64,000 nt of DNA from Ensifer adhaerens (GCF_020035535.1 NZ_CP083349.1:2480001-2544000), one strand, 5' to 3'; numbered from the stretch's first letter, positions 25,020-34,642 are shown. The notes: a model not told the origin generated them from the sequence alone. Numbers and translations: made by a program.

Positions 25020-26180
25020 ATGAATTTCGCACTGACCGAAGAACAGCAGATGATCGTCGATACGGTCAGGAGCTTCGTCGAAACGGAAATCTATCCGCAC
25101 GAGGACGAGGTCGAGCGCACCGGCGTGGTGCCGCGCGAGCTCGGCCAGGAAATCGCCCGCAAATGCAAGGAGATCGGCTTCTTCGGCTGCAACTTCCCGG
25201 AGGAAGTCGGCGGCGCCGGCCTCGACCACACTTCATTCACGCTGGTCGAGCGCGAGCTCGGCCGTGGCTCCATGGGCCTGACGGTATTCTTCGGCCGCCC
25301 CTCGGGCATCCTGATGGCCTGCAACGCCGAGCAGCGCGAGAAATATCTGCTGCCGGCCGTCAAAGGTGACAAGTTCGATGCGCTGGCGATGACCGAGCCG
25401 GATGCCGGCTCCGACGTGCGCGGCATGAAGTGCTTTGCCCGCAAGGACGGCGACGACTGGATCGTCAACGGCACCAAGCATTTCATCAGCCATGCCGACA
25501 TTGCCGATTTCGTCATCGTCTTCATCGCGACCGGCGAAGAGGATACGCCGCGCGGCCCGAAGAAAAAAATCACCTGTTTCCTCGTCGACCGCGGCACGCC
25601 CGGCTTCGAGATCCGCAAGGGCTATAGCTCCGTCTCGCACCGCGGCTACAACAACTGCATCCTGACGTTCGACGATTGCCGCCTGCCCTCTGCCCAGATC
25701 CTCGGCGAAGTGCACAAGGGTTTCGACGTCGCCAACGACTGGCTTTTCGCTACGCGCCTGACAGTGGCGGCGACCTCGGTCGGCCGCGCCCGTCGCGCCT
25801 TCGACTACGCGCTGAATTACGCCGCCGAGCGCAAGCAGTTCGGCAAGCCGATCGGCGCCAACCAGGGCGTCTCCTTCAAGCTCGCCGACATGATCACCGA
25901 GATCGACGCCGCCGACCTCCTGACGCTGTCGGCCGCCTGGCGGCTCGACAACGGCCTGCCGTCGAACCGCGAGATCGCGTCGGCCAAGGTCTATGCCACA
26001 GAAATGCTTGCCCGTGTCACCGACGAGGCGATCCAGATCTTCGGCGGCATGGGCCTGATGGACGACCTGCCGCTCGCCCGCTTCTGGCGCGACGCTCGCG
26101 TCGAGCGCATCTGGGACGGCACGTCCGAAATCCAGCGCCACATCATCAGCCGCGACCTGCTGCGGCCGCTGGGGGCGTGA
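25020..26180 (+). CDS. Acyl-CoA dehydrogenase, probable gamma-butyrobetainyl-CoA dehydrogenase
   Basis: A 386-residue flavoenzyme of the acyl-CoA dehydrogenase family: MTEPDAGSD (FAD/substrate region, about residue 124), ERKQFGKPI, and QIFGGMGL near 341. At the usual catalytic Glu position (YEGTSE in short- and medium-chain enzymes) it has WDGTSE, with Asp366. ATG 25020 follows GAGGGG. It is followed after 4 bases by an ADP-forming acyl-CoA synthetase gene and then an enoyl-CoA hydratase gene, and lies just after the carnitine genes. The set fits conversion of gamma-butyrobetaine to carnitine through CoA esters. Other short or branched acyl-CoAs are possible. Confidence 0.85.
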   Translation: MNFALTEEQQMIVDTVRSFVETEIYPHEDEVERTGVVPRELGQEIARKCKEIGFFGCNFPEEVGGAGLDHTSFTLVERELGRGSMGLTVFFGRPSGILMACNAEQREKYLLPAVKGDKFDALAMTEPDAGSDVRGMKCFARKDGDDWIVNGTKHFISHADIADFVIVFIATGEEDTPRGPKKKITCFLVDRGTPGFEIRKGYSSVSHRGYNNCILTFDDCRLPSAQILGEVHKGFDVANDWLFATRLTVAATSVGRARRAFDYALNYAAERKQFGKPIGANQGVSFKLADMITEIDAADLLTLSAAWRLDNGLPSNREIASAKVYATEMLARVTDEAIQIFGGMGLMDDLPLARFWRDARVERIWDGTSEIQRHIISRDLLRPLGA

Positions 26181-26184
26181 CGGG

Positions 26185-28248
26185 ATGGCCACTCCCCGCT
26201 CCCTCGACCGCCTCATCCGCCCGCGCACCATCGCCGTCTTCGGCGGCAAGGAGGCCCGGCGCGTCATCGAACAATGCGACAAGATGGGTTTTACCGGCGA
26301 GATCTGGCCGGTGCACCCGCGTGAGGCCGAGATCCTCGGCCGCAAGTGCTACCGCTCGGTGACGGAACTGCCGGGCGCACCGGATGCCTCCTTCGTCGGC
26401 GTCAACCGTCAGCTGACGATCGATATCATCCGCGATCTCGCGGCCCGCGGCTCGGGGGGCGCCGTCTGCTACGCCTCGGGTTTCCGCGAGGCGGCAAGCG
26501 AGCTCGACGACGGCAACGACATGCAGGAGGCGCTGGTCGCTGCTGCCGGCGACATGCCGATCGTCGGGCCCAATTGCTACGGCTTCATCAACATGCTGGA
26601 CGGCGCCCTGCTCTGGCCGGACCAGCACGGCATGCAACGCGTCGAAAAGGGCGTCGCCATCCTGACGCAGTCCTCCAACATCGCCTGCAACATCTCGATG
26701 CAGACGCGCGGCCTGCCGCTCGCCTATATCATGACCGCCGGCAACCAGGCGCAGACGGGCTTGTCCGATATCGCCTGCGCCGTGCTCGAAGATCCGCGCG
26801 TCACCGCCGTGGGCCTGCATATCGAAGGCTTCGACAGTATGGCAGCGCTGGAGCGACTGGCGACCCGCGCCCGTGAACTCGGCAAATCGGTCGTGACGCT
26901 GAAGATCGGCAAGTCGGAGGCGGCACAGCTTGCGACCGTGTCGCACACCGCCTCGCTCGCCGGCAACGACCGCGTCTCCTCGGCACTTCTTGCCCGCCTC
27001 GGCATCGGGCGCGTCGATACGCTGCCGGCGCTTCTGGAAACGCTGAAGCTCCTGCATGTGGCAGGCCCGCTTGCCAGCCGAGACATCTCCTCGATGAGCT
27101 GCTCCGGTGGCGAGGCCTCGCTGATGGCCGACGCCGGCGAACGTTACCGGGTGAACTACCGACCCTTGCGCGACGAGCAGAAGAAGCCGCTCAAGGACGC
27201 GCTCGGCGAGATGGTGACGATCGCCAACCCGCTCGACTACCACACCTTCGTCTGGGGCAACCGCGAGAAGCAGACGACCGCCTTTACCGCCATGATGAAG
27301 GGCGGCTACGCGATCAATCTGCTCGTGCTCGACTTCCCCCGTCTCGACCGCTGCGACCCGGCCGACTGGGAAACAACCTGCCACGCGGTGATCGACGCGG
27401 CGAGAGCGGCCGGCGCCCGCGCCGGCATCGTCGCCAGCCTCGGCGAGAACATGCCGGAAGCGACCGCCCTCTTTCTGATGAAGGCCGGCATCGTGCCCTT
27501 CTTCGGCATCGAGGAGGCGCTGGCGGCGATCGAGACCGCTGCTGACATCGGCGCTGCCTGGGCAAAGCCCGCCCCGCCTCGCCTGCTCGACGGCATTGGG
27601 GTCGATGATGGTGAAGCCGTCACCCTCAGCGAACATGAGGCAAAGGTGGAGCTTGCTGCCGCCGGCCTCACCGTGCCGAAGGGCAAGACCGCGGCAAGCG
27701 CTGAAGAGGCAGCCAACGCCGCCGAGGCACTCGGTTTCCCCGTCGTGCTCAAGGGCCTCGGCGTCGCCCACAAGACCGAGGCGGGTGCTGTGAAGCTCAA
27801 TCTCGCGAGCCGCGATGAGGTCTTTATCGCGGCAAAGGCCATGGCCGGGGTCGCCTCCGGCTACCTCGTCGAAAAGATGGTGGGCAAGCCCGTCGCCGAG
27901 CTGATCATCGGCGCCATGCGTGACCCCGTCGCTGGTCCTGTCCTGACCATCGGTGCCGGCGGTATCCTTGTGGAACTGCTCGATGATTCCGCCATCCTGA
28001 CGCTGCCGACGACACCCGAAGCGATCCGCGAGGCGATCGGCGGGCTGAAGATCCGCAAGCTGCTCGACGGCTATCGCGGCGCGCCTGCCGCTGATTTTGC
28101 CGCTTTGACCGACGCTGTCGCCGCAGCGGCATCCTATGTCGTTGCAAACGCTTCGAAACTCGAAGAACTCGATATCAATCCATTGATGGTGTTGCCGAAC
28201 GGCCAGGGTGCCGTTGCCGCCGACGCTCTCATTCGCCGGAGGAACTGA
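26185..28248 (+). CDS. ADP-forming acyl-CoA synthetase (single-chain), probable betaine-CoA ligase
   Basis: A 687-residue enzyme of the acetate-CoA ligase (ADP-forming)/Pat-like superfamily. It contains a CoA-binding Rossmann domain (residues 8-130), a succinyl-CoA-ligase-like domain with the phospho-His loop SHTASLAGND (near 254), and a C-terminal ATP-grasp domain from about 490 (GFPVVLKGLG ... EKMVGKPVAELIIGAM ... ELDINPLMV). No acetyltransferase domain is present. Four bases separate it from the acyl-CoA dehydrogenase gene and five from the hydratase gene. The likely role is to activate gamma-butyrobetaine (or crotonobetaine/carnitine) to its CoA ester. The substrate is inferred from neighbours only. 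Confidence 0.85.
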   Translation: MATPRSLDRLIRPRTIAVFGGKEARRVIEQCDKMGFTGEIWPVHPREAEILGRKCYRSVTELPGAPDASFVGVNRQLTIDIIRDLAARGSGGAVCYASGFREAASELDDGNDMQEALVAAAGDMPIVGPNCYGFINMLDGALLWPDQHGMQRVEKGVAILTQSSNIACNISMQTRGLPLAYIMTAGNQAQTGLSDIACAVLEDPRVTAVGLHIEGFDSMAALERLATRARELGKSVVTLKIGKSEAAQLATVSHTASLAGNDRVSSALLARLGIGRVDTLPALLETLKLLHVAGPLASRDISSMSCSGGEASLMADAGERYRVNYRPLRDEQKKPLKDALGEMVTIANPLDYHTFVWGNREKQTTAFTAMMKGGYAINLLVLDFPRLDRCDPADWETTCHAVIDAARAAGARAGIVASLGENMPEATALFLMKAGIVPFFGIEEALAAIETAADIGAAWAKPAPPRLLDGIGVDDGEAVTLSEHEAKVELAAAGLTVPKGKTAASAEEAANAAEALGFPVVLKGLGVAHKTEAGAVKLNLASRDEVFIAAKAMAGVASGYLVEKMVGKPVAELIIGAMRDPVAGPVLTIGAGGILVELLDDSAILTLPTTPEAIREAIGGLKIRKLLDGYRGAPAADFAALTDAVAAAASYVVANASKLEELDINPLMVLPNGQGAVAADALIRRRN

Positions 28249-28253
28249 CCCTC

Positions 28254-29036
28254 ATGACCGGACCGATCCTCACGCGCCGCGAAGGCGGCATCCTCGAAGT
28301 CACGATCGACCGGCCGAAGGCCAATGCCATCGACCTGAAAACCAGCCGTGTCATGGGCGAGATCTTCCGCGACTTCCGCGACGACGATACGCTCAGGGTT
28401 GCGATCATCACCGGCGCGGGCGAAAAATTCTTCTGTCCGGGATGGGACCTGAAGGCGGCGGCTGATGGCGACGCGGTCGATGGCGACTATGGCGTCGGCG
28501 GCTTCGGTGGCATGCAGGAGTTGCGCGACCTCAACAAGCCGATCATAGCAGCCGTCAACGGCATCTGCTGCGGCGGCGGCCTCGAGATCGCGCTTTCGAC
28601 CGACCTGATCCTGGCGGCAGAACACGCCACCTTCGCGCTCCCCGAGATCCGCTCCGGCACGGTCGCCGACGCCGCCTCGATCAAGCTGCCGAAGCGCATC
28701 CCCTATCACATCGCCATGGACATGCTGCTCACCGGCCGCTGGCTCGACGTGGCGGAAGCCCACCGCTGGGGCTTCGTCAACGAAATCCTGCCGGCGAGCA
28801 GATTGATGGAGCGGGCCTGGGAGCTTGCTCGCCTGCTCGAAAGCGGCCCGCCGCTCGTCTATGCCGCGATCAAGGAAGTGGTGCGCGCCGCCGAGGGCGA
28901 GGCCTTCCAGACGACCATGAACAAGATCACCCAACGCCAGTTCAAGACCGTCGACATTCTCTATTCGAGCGAAGACCAGCTGGAGGGCGCGCGCGCCTTC
29001 GCCGAGAAGCGCGACCCCGTCTGGAAGGGTCGCTAA
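28254..29036 (+). CDS. Enoyl-CoA hydratase, probable crotonobetainyl-CoA hydratase (CaiD-like)
   Basis: A 260-residue crotonase-fold protein with the oxyanion-hole segments FFCPGWDLKA (about residues 59-68) and CCGGGLEIALSTD (near 104-116), and ALPEIRSGTVADAA (about 128-141), where one acid/base Glu is expected. It is last in a tight three-gene set. With the ligase and dehydrogenase it would hydrate crotonobetainyl-CoA to L-carnitinyl-CoA, feeding the carnitine genes upstream. A generic short-chain hydratase role is the alternative. Confidence 0.84.
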   Translation: MTGPILTRREGGILEVTIDRPKANAIDLKTSRVMGEIFRDFRDDDTLRVAIITGAGEKFFCPGWDLKAAADGDAVDGDYGVGGFGGMQELRDLNKPIIAAVNGICCGGGLEIALSTDLILAAEHATFALPEIRSGTVADAASIKLPKRIPYHIAMDMLLTGRWLDVAEAHRWGFVNEILPASRLMERAWELARLLESGPPLVYAAIKEVVRAAEGEAFQTTMNKITQRQFKTVDILYSSEDQLEGARAFAEKRDPVWKGR

Positions 29037-29435
29037 AGCGGGAGCGAAATGAGGAAAAATGTGGGCGGTTTTCCGCCCGCAGCCCGCCCCGGTCAGACGC
29101 CGCCAGGCTTGGCGGCGCAGGGAACAGAGCCGGGCGACCGGCATGATGACGTGACGAGACGCGCGAGGCAAACCTGCGCGCCATCAAACACGCACCCATA
29201 AGCCAAGCTTATGGAAATAAATTGTAATTTAGGGCGTTACAAGAAGAGTTCCAGCGATTACGTTTATCGATCTGAGCGAAAGACGCCCCCGGCTGGGGAA
29301 GGAGAACAGGCACTCGAACCAACAACAAGCGGCCGATCCGGGCCGATCCGAAGCCATCTGATACAATGGCTGTGCGCAGCAATCTCTACCAACCACAACG
29401 AACGGCGAATGCCGACAACAGAAGGGAACAGGGGA
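29037..29435 (+). promoter_or_regulatory. 399-base intergenic region with a hairpin and a palindrome
   Basis: GGGCGG (29063-29068) and CCGCCC (29073-29078) with a TTTT loop make a short hairpin after the hydratase gene, a possible weak terminator. CCATAAGC (29196-29203) and GCTTATGG (29207-29214) form a perfect 8-bp inverted repeat around CAA, followed by an AT-rich stretch (about 29215-29235). This is the best candidate operator/promoter zone for the peptide-type ABC operon starting at 29436. The remainder shows nothing I can name. Confidence 0.4.
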
Positions 29436-31025
29436 ATGAGCGATTACAAGGATTACCTCACACGACAGGTCATGCTCGGCAAGATGAACCGCCGCGAGTT
29501 TCTCGGCCGCGCAGCCGCTGCCGGCATTCTCGGCTCGACGGCAGGCACGCTGTTTGCCACCAGTGCAGCAGCACAAGAGCCGAAGCGCGGCGGTCACCTG
29601 AAGCTCGGTCTCGAAGGGGCGGCTGCAACCGATTCGAAGGATCCGGCCAAGGCGCTTTCGCAGTTCATGTTCGTCGTCGGCCGCAACTGGGGCGACATGC
29701 TTGTCGAAAGCCACCCGACGACCGGCGCGCCGGTGCCGGCGCTTGCCGAATCCTGGGAACCGTCGGCAGACGCCTCCACCTGGACCTTCGCCATCCGCAA
29801 GGGCGTGAAGTTCCATGACGGCAAGGAACTGACCCTCGACGACGTCATCAAGACTCTGCAGCGCCACACCGACGAAAAGTCGGAATCCGGCGCGCTCGGC
29901 GTGATGAAGTCAATCAAGGAAATCAAGGCCGATGGCGACAAGCTGGTGCTGGTGCTGACGGAAGGCAATGCCGACCTGCCGCTGCTGCTGTCCGACTACC
30001 ACCTTATCATTCAGCCGAATGGCGGCATCGACAAACCGGACGCCATGATCGGCACCGGGCCCTTCAAGGTGACGAGTTTCGAGGCGGGCGTTCGCGCCAC
30101 CTTCGAGAAGAATGCCGACGACTGGCGCACCGACCGCGGCTACGTGGATTCGGTCGAGCTGATCGCCATGAACGATGCGACGGCCCGCATCGCAGCACTG
30201 TCCTCCGGCCAGGTGCATTTCATCAACCGTGTCGACCCGAAGACGGTCAACCTTCTGAAGAAGGCCCCGACGGTCGAGATCCTGAACACCTCCGGCCGCG
30301 GCCACTACGTGTTCATCATGCATTGCAACACCGCACCCTTCGACAACAACGACCTGCGCATGGCGCTGAAGTATTCGATGGACCGCGAAACCATGGTCCA
30401 GCGCATCCTTGGCGGCTACGGCAAGGTCGGCAACGACTTCCCGATCAACGACACCTATGCCCTCTTCCCCGAAGGCATCGAGCAGCGCGCCTATGATCCG
30501 GACAAGGCGGCCTTCCACTACAAGAAGTCCGGCCACAGCGGTCCGGTACTGCTGCGCACCTCCGACGTCGCCTTCCCGGGCGCGGTCGATGCGGCCGTGC
30601 TCTACCAGGAAAGCGCCAAGAAGGCGGGCATCGAGATCGAGGTCAAGCGCGAGCCGGGCGACGGCTACTGGACGAACGTCTGGAACGTGCAGCCCTTCTC
30701 CACCTCCTACTGGGGCGGCCGTCCGACCCAGGACCAGATGTACTCCACCGCCTACCTGTCGACCGCCGACTGGAACGACACCCGCTTCAAGCGTCCGGAT
30801 TTCGACAAGATCCTGCTGGAGGCCCGCTCGGAACTCGACGAGGCCAAGCGCAAGGACATGTACCGCACCATGGCCATGATGGTGCGTGACGAAGGCGGCC
30901 TGATCCTGCCGATGTTCAACGACTTCGTGAACGCCTCCACCAAGCAGGTGAAGGGCTATGTGCACGATATCGGCAACGACATGTCGAACGGCTATGTCGC
31001 AACCCGGGTGTGGCTGGACGCATGA
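29436..31025 (+). CDS. Dipeptide/oligopeptide-type ABC binding protein (SBP family 5), copy 1
   Basis: A 529-residue periplasmic binding protein of the DppA/OppA class. A 16-residue lead precedes the twin-arginine MNRREFLGRAAAAG, and cleavage is expected after AAAQ. The mature start EPKRGGHLKLG and the EILNTSGRG and YDPDKAAFH segments are typical. ATG 29436 follows GAAGGGAACAGGGGA. Its stop overlaps the permease start by 4 bases. A second protein of identical length at 37973 shares about three quarters of its residues by eye. Members of this family also bind glycosides, opines and betaine-like compounds, so a peptide substrate is not certain. Confidence 0.9.
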   Translation: MSDYKDYLTRQVMLGKMNRREFLGRAAAAGILGSTAGTLFATSAAAQEPKRGGHLKLGLEGAAATDSKDPAKALSQFMFVVGRNWGDMLVESHPTTGAPVPALAESWEPSADASTWTFAIRKGVKFHDGKELTLDDVIKTLQRHTDEKSESGALGVMKSIKEIKADGDKLVLVLTEGNADLPLLLSDYHLIIQPNGGIDKPDAMIGTGPFKVTSFEAGVRATFEKNADDWRTDRGYVDSVELIAMNDATARIAALSSGQVHFINRVDPKTVNLLKKAPTVEILNTSGRGHYVFIMHCNTAPFDNNDLRMALKYSMDRETMVQRILGGYGKVGNDFPINDTYALFPEGIEQRAYDPDKAAFHYKKSGHSGPVLLRTSDVAFPGAVDAAVLYQESAKKAGIEIEVKREPGDGYWTNVWNVQPFSTSYWGGRPTQDQMYSTAYLSTADWNDTRFKRPDFDKILLEARSELDEAKRKDMYRTMAMMVRDEGGLILPMFNDFVNASTKQVKGYVHDIGNDMSNGYVATRVWLDA

Positions 31026-32137
31026 TGATGGAAAGCGGACCGCTTACTGGTCCGGTTCCGACGGATGGGACCGCGGATGCAACGCATCCGCGGCCTGCCG
31101 AACTTTCCGGAGTACCAGCAAAACCCAATCCTGCCACCGATGGCGAAATCGGCGGCACCTTCTGGCGGCGCTTCACCTTCCGCCGCCCTCTCGCGGCGCT
31201 CGTCCTGCAGCGCCTCGGCTTGAGCGTCGGCCTGCTCTTCGCCGTGTCGCTGATGATCTTCGGCGGCATCGAAGCGCTTCCCGGCGACTTCGCCACCACC
31301 TATCTCGGCCAGTCGGCAACGCCCCAGGCGGTCGAAAACATCCGCAAGGATCTCGGCCTCGACAGGCCCTGGACCGAACGCTACCTCTCCTGGCTCGGCG
31401 GTGCGGTACAAGGCGATTTCGGCACCTCCTGGGCGAGCAAGAATTCCGTCGGCGAACAGATCAGCAAGCGCCTCGGCAATTCGCTGTTCCTTGCCTTCTT
31501 CGCAGCACTCGTTTCCGTGCCGCTCGCCGTCGGCCTCGGCATGCTGGCGGTGCAGTTCCGCAACCGGCTGCCCGACAAGATCATCAACGTCGTCTCGCTG
31601 GCGGCGATCTCGCTGCCGGAGTTCTTCGTCGGCTATCTCTTGATCATGTTCTTTGCCGTGAAGTACGGCGTCGCGACCTTCCCCGCGACCGTCTATGACA
31701 GCATGAGCTTCACCGAACGTCTCTCGGCGATCGCGCTTCCGGTCGCGACCCTCGTTCTCGTCGTTCTTGCCCACATGATGCGCATGACCCGCGCGGCGAT
31801 CCTCAACGTCATGTCTTCGGCCTATGTCGAGACGGCGGAACTGAAGGGTCTCAGCATGTTCCGCATCATCGCGCGCCATGCCGCCCCCAATGCGGTGGCG
31901 CCGGTGATCAACGTGATTGCGCTCAACCTCGCCTATCTCGTTGTCGGCGTGGTCGTGGTCGAGGTGGTCTTCGTCTACCCGGGCATGGGCCAATACATGG
32001 TGGACGCGGTGACCGTGCGCGATATGCCGGTCGTTCAGGCCTGCGGTCTGATCTTTGCCGCCTTCTACATCTTCCTGAACATGGCGGCCGACATTCTCGC
32101 GATCATCGCCAACCCGAGACTGAGGCATCCGCGATGA
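31022..32137 (+). CDS. Dpp/Opp-type ABC permease, DppB-like, with long N-terminal extension
   Basis: A 371-residue inner-membrane permease. DppB proteins are usually about 310-340 residues; here a polar extension of about 55 residues precedes the first helix (LVLQRLGLSVGLLFAVSLMIF). The family marks are DLGLDRPW, GDFGTSW and the EAA-type loop (YVETAELKGLSMFRIIARHA). It starts at the ATG overlapping the binding-protein stop and itself overlaps the next permease gene by 4 bases. The extension contains the run SGPLTGPVPTDGTADATHP and has no recognisable domain; a start further inside is possible. Confidence 0.88.
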   Translation: MMMESGPLTGPVPTDGTADATHPRPAELSGVPAKPNPATDGEIGGTFWRRFTFRRPLAALVLQRLGLSVGLLFAVSLMIFGGIEALPGDFATTYLGQSATPQAVENIRKDLGLDRPWTERYLSWLGGAVQGDFGTSWASKNSVGEQISKRLGNSLFLAFFAALVSVPLAVGLGMLAVQFRNRLPDKIINVVSLAAISLPEFFVGYLLIMFFAVKYGVATFPATVYDSMSFTERLSAIALPVATLVLVVLAHMMRMTRAAILNVMSSAYVETAELKGLSMFRIIARHAAPNAVAPVINVIALNLAYLVVGVVVVEVVFVYPGMGQYMVDAVTVRDMPVVQACGLIFAAFYIFLNMAADILAIIANPRLRHPR

Positions 32138-32961
32138 ACCTGAGATCCATCCCCATCAGCGCCTGGATCGGCATCGCCGGCATTGCGATTGCGATCTTCT
32201 GCGCCGTCTTCGCACCGGTCATCGCTCCCTTCGGCGAACGCGACGTCGTCGGCGACGTCTGGCTTCCGGCCGGCGGCGACTTCCTGCTCGGCACCGACAA
32301 TCTCGGCCGCGACCTGCTCTCGCGTCTGATCTACGGCGCCCGCACCACCATCTTCGTGGCGCTGGCGGCAACCGTGCTCTCCTTCTCGCTGGGCATGCTC
32401 CTGAGCTTCACGGCCGCCGTCGTCGGTGGCCTCACCGATCAGCTCTTCTCCCGCTTCAACGACCTGATGATGGCGATCCCGACGCTGATCTTCGCCCTCG
32501 TCGTCCTTGCCGTGCTGCCGCAACATCTGTGGATCCTGATCCTCGTCATGGCGGTACTCGACTCGACCCGCGTGTTTCGCATCGGTCGCGCCGTCGCACT
32601 CGATGTCGCGGTCATGGAGTTCGTCGAAGCGGCGAGGCTGCGCGGCGAAGGTTCGCTCTGGATCATCTTTCGCGAGATCCTGCCGAACACGCTGTCGCCG
32701 CTCTTGGCCGAATTCGGCCTGCGCTTCGCCTTCTCCATCCTGTTTCTCTCCACCCTCTCCTTCCTCGGCCTCGGCATCCAGCCGCCGGCTGCCGACTGGG
32801 GCGGCATGGTCAAGGACAACAAGGACGGCATCATCTTCGGCATCTCGGCGGCACTGATCCCGGGTGCGGCGATCGCCACGCTCGCGATCTGCGTCAACCT
32901 CGTGGTCGACTGGCTGATGAAGAGAACCTCCAGCCTCAAGGGAGGACGTGGCGATGCCTGA
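32134..32961 (+). CDS. Dpp/Opp-type ABC permease, DppC-like
   Basis: A 275-residue inner-membrane permease with a first helix at residues 8-30, LLGTDNLGRDLLSRLIYGAR (the conserved periplasmic motif of DppC/OppC) near residue 50, and an EAA-type loop (FVEAARLRGEGSLWIIFREI) near 165-184. It is joined to the DppB-like gene by an ATGA overlap and overlaps the ATPase gene by 8 bases. It is the second half of the translocation channel. Confidence 0.92.
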   Translation: MNLRSIPISAWIGIAGIAIAIFCAVFAPVIAPFGERDVVGDVWLPAGGDFLLGTDNLGRDLLSRLIYGARTTIFVALAATVLSFSLGMLLSFTAAVVGGLTDQLFSRFNDLMMAIPTLIFALVVLAVLPQHLWILILVMAVLDSTRVFRIGRAVALDVAVMEFVEAARLRGEGSLWIIFREILPNTLSPLLAEFGLRFAFSILFLSTLSFLGLGIQPPAADWGGMVKDNKDGIIFGISAALIPGAAIATLAICVNLVVDWLMKRTSSLKGGRGDA

Positions 32962-34585
32962 GATGCTTTCCGTCAAGAACCTCAAGATCGAAGCGACCAG
33001 TTACCCGCCGGGCGAGCCGCCCAAGGTTGTCACCCTTGTCGAGGGCGTCTCCTTTGACGTGCAGAAGGGCAAGGTACTCGGGCTCATCGGGGAATCCGGC
33101 GCCGGCAAGTCGACGATCGGCCTATCGGCCCTTGCCTATGGCCGCGGCGGCGTGCGCATCACCGGCGGCCAGGTCCTACTCGACGGCAAGGATCTCCTGA
33201 CACTCGACAAGAACGGCATCCGCTCGATCCGCGGCGCCCGCGTCTGCTATGTCGCACAGTCGGCCGCTGCCGCCTTCAACCCGGCGCACAGGCTCGGTGA
33301 CCAGGTGATCGAGGCGTCGCTGCGCCACGGCATCATGAGCCGCGACGAAGCGAAGAAGCGGGCGCTCTATCTTTTCCGCGTGCTGGGCCTGCCCAATCCG
33401 GAAACCTTCGGCGAACGCTATCCGCATCAGGTCTCCGGCGGGCAACTGCAGCGCGCCATGACCGCCATGGCGCTCTGCCCCAATCCGGAACTGATCGTCT
33501 TCGACGAGCCGACGACAGCGCTCGACGTCACCACCCAGATCGACGTTCTTGCCGCGATCAAGCATGCGATCGAAGAGACGCACACGGCGGCGCTCTACAT
33601 CACCCACGATCTCGCCGTGGTCGCCCAGATCTCCGACGACATCATGGTGCTGCGCCACGGCAAGACGGTGGAATACGGCGCTACCCAGCAGATCATCGAA
33701 GCGCCGCGGGAGGATTACACCCGCGCGCTCGTCAGCGTCCGCCAGACCAAGCGCGACGAGGCGCCCGACCAGACGGGTGCGCAGCTGAAGATCGAGCATA
33801 TCAGCGCTGGCTATGGCAATGGCTTCAAGGTGCTGCACGATGTCTCGATGCATCTGCCGAAGGGCCAGACGCTGGCGATCGTCGGCGAGAGCGGCTCGGG
33901 CAAATCCACCCTTGCCCGCGTCATCACCGGCCTTCTGCCGCCGAGCGAGGGCCGCATCACCTTCGAGGGCAAGGAATTGCCGCGGGCCTTGAAGGGCCGC
34001 AGCAACGACGAACTCCGCCGCATCCAGATGATCTACCAGATGGCGGATACGGCGATGAACCCGCGCCAGACGGTGCGCGACATCGTCGGGCGTCCGCTCT
34101 CCTTCTACTTCGGCCTGCACGGCCAGAAGAAGACGGAGCGGGTGAACGAGCTCCTCGACCAGATCGAGATGGGCAGCCGCTTCCTTGATCGCTATCCGGC
34201 GGAACTCTCCGGCGGGCAAAAGCAGCGCGTGGCGATCGCACGCGCCCTGGCGGCCAAGCCGGAGCTGATCCTCTGCGACGAACCGACCTCCGCACTCGAC
34301 CCGCTGGTGGCCGAAGGCATCCTGAATCTGCTTTTGAAGCTTCAGGAGGAAACCGCTGTTTCCTATGTCTTTATCACCCACGACATCGCCATCGTGCGGG
34401 CAATCGCCGACAGCGTCGCGGTCATGCATCGCGGCCGCCTCGTGCGGTTCGGGCCGAAGTCGAAGGTGCTGTCACCGCCCTTCGACGATTATACCGACCT
34501 CTTGTTCAAGTCGGTTCCGGAAATGGAGATCGGCTGGCTGGAGCGTGTCTTGAAGACCCGGCGCATGGAAAGCGCCGGCAACTGA
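32954..34585 (+). CDS. Dpp/Opp-type ABC ATPase with two fused nucleotide-binding domains
   Basis: A 543-residue protein that joins DppD and DppF equivalents. Domain 1: Walker A GESGAGKST (near residue 42), signature VSGGQLQRAMTAMA, Walker B LIVFDEPTTALD. Domain 2, from about residue 278: Walker A GESGSGKST, signature LSGGQKQRVAIARA, Walker B LILCDEPTSALD. ATG 32954 was chosen because GGAGG lies 8 bases upstream; the GTG at 32948 is too close to it. The second Q-loop reads QMIYQMADTAMNPRQT, a small departure from the usual QDP-type form. It ends just before a strong terminator. Confidence 0.92.
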   Translation: MPEMLSVKNLKIEATSYPPGEPPKVVTLVEGVSFDVQKGKVLGLIGESGAGKSTIGLSALAYGRGGVRITGGQVLLDGKDLLTLDKNGIRSIRGARVCYVAQSAAAAFNPAHRLGDQVIEASLRHGIMSRDEAKKRALYLFRVLGLPNPETFGERYPHQVSGGQLQRAMTAMALCPNPELIVFDEPTTALDVTTQIDVLAAIKHAIEETHTAALYITHDLAVVAQISDDIMVLRHGKTVEYGATQQIIEAPREDYTRALVSVRQTKRDEAPDQTGAQLKIEHISAGYGNGFKVLHDVSMHLPKGQTLAIVGESGSGKSTLARVITGLLPPSEGRITFEGKELPRALKGRSNDELRRIQMIYQMADTAMNPRQTVRDIVGRPLSFYFGLHGQKKTERVNELLDQIEMGSRFLDRYPAELSGGQKQRVAIARALAAKPELILCDEPTSALDPLVAEGILNLLLKLQEETAVSYVFITHDIAIVRAIADSVAVMHRGRLVRFGPKSKVLSPPFDDYTDLLFKSVPEMEIGWLERVLKTRRMESAGN

Positions 34586-34609
34586 AACCATCGAAATGAT
34601 CTGAAAGGG

Positions 34610-34642
34610 AAGCCGACCGCCGCCCAGGCGGTCGGCTTTTCT
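34610..34642 (+). terminator. Rho-independent terminator of the peptide-type ABC operon
   Basis: AAGCCGACCGCC (34610-34621), loop GCCCA, GGCGGTCGGCTT (34627-34638): a perfect 12-bp stem, followed by TTCT. It lies 25 bases after the ATPase stop. Confidence 0.9.
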
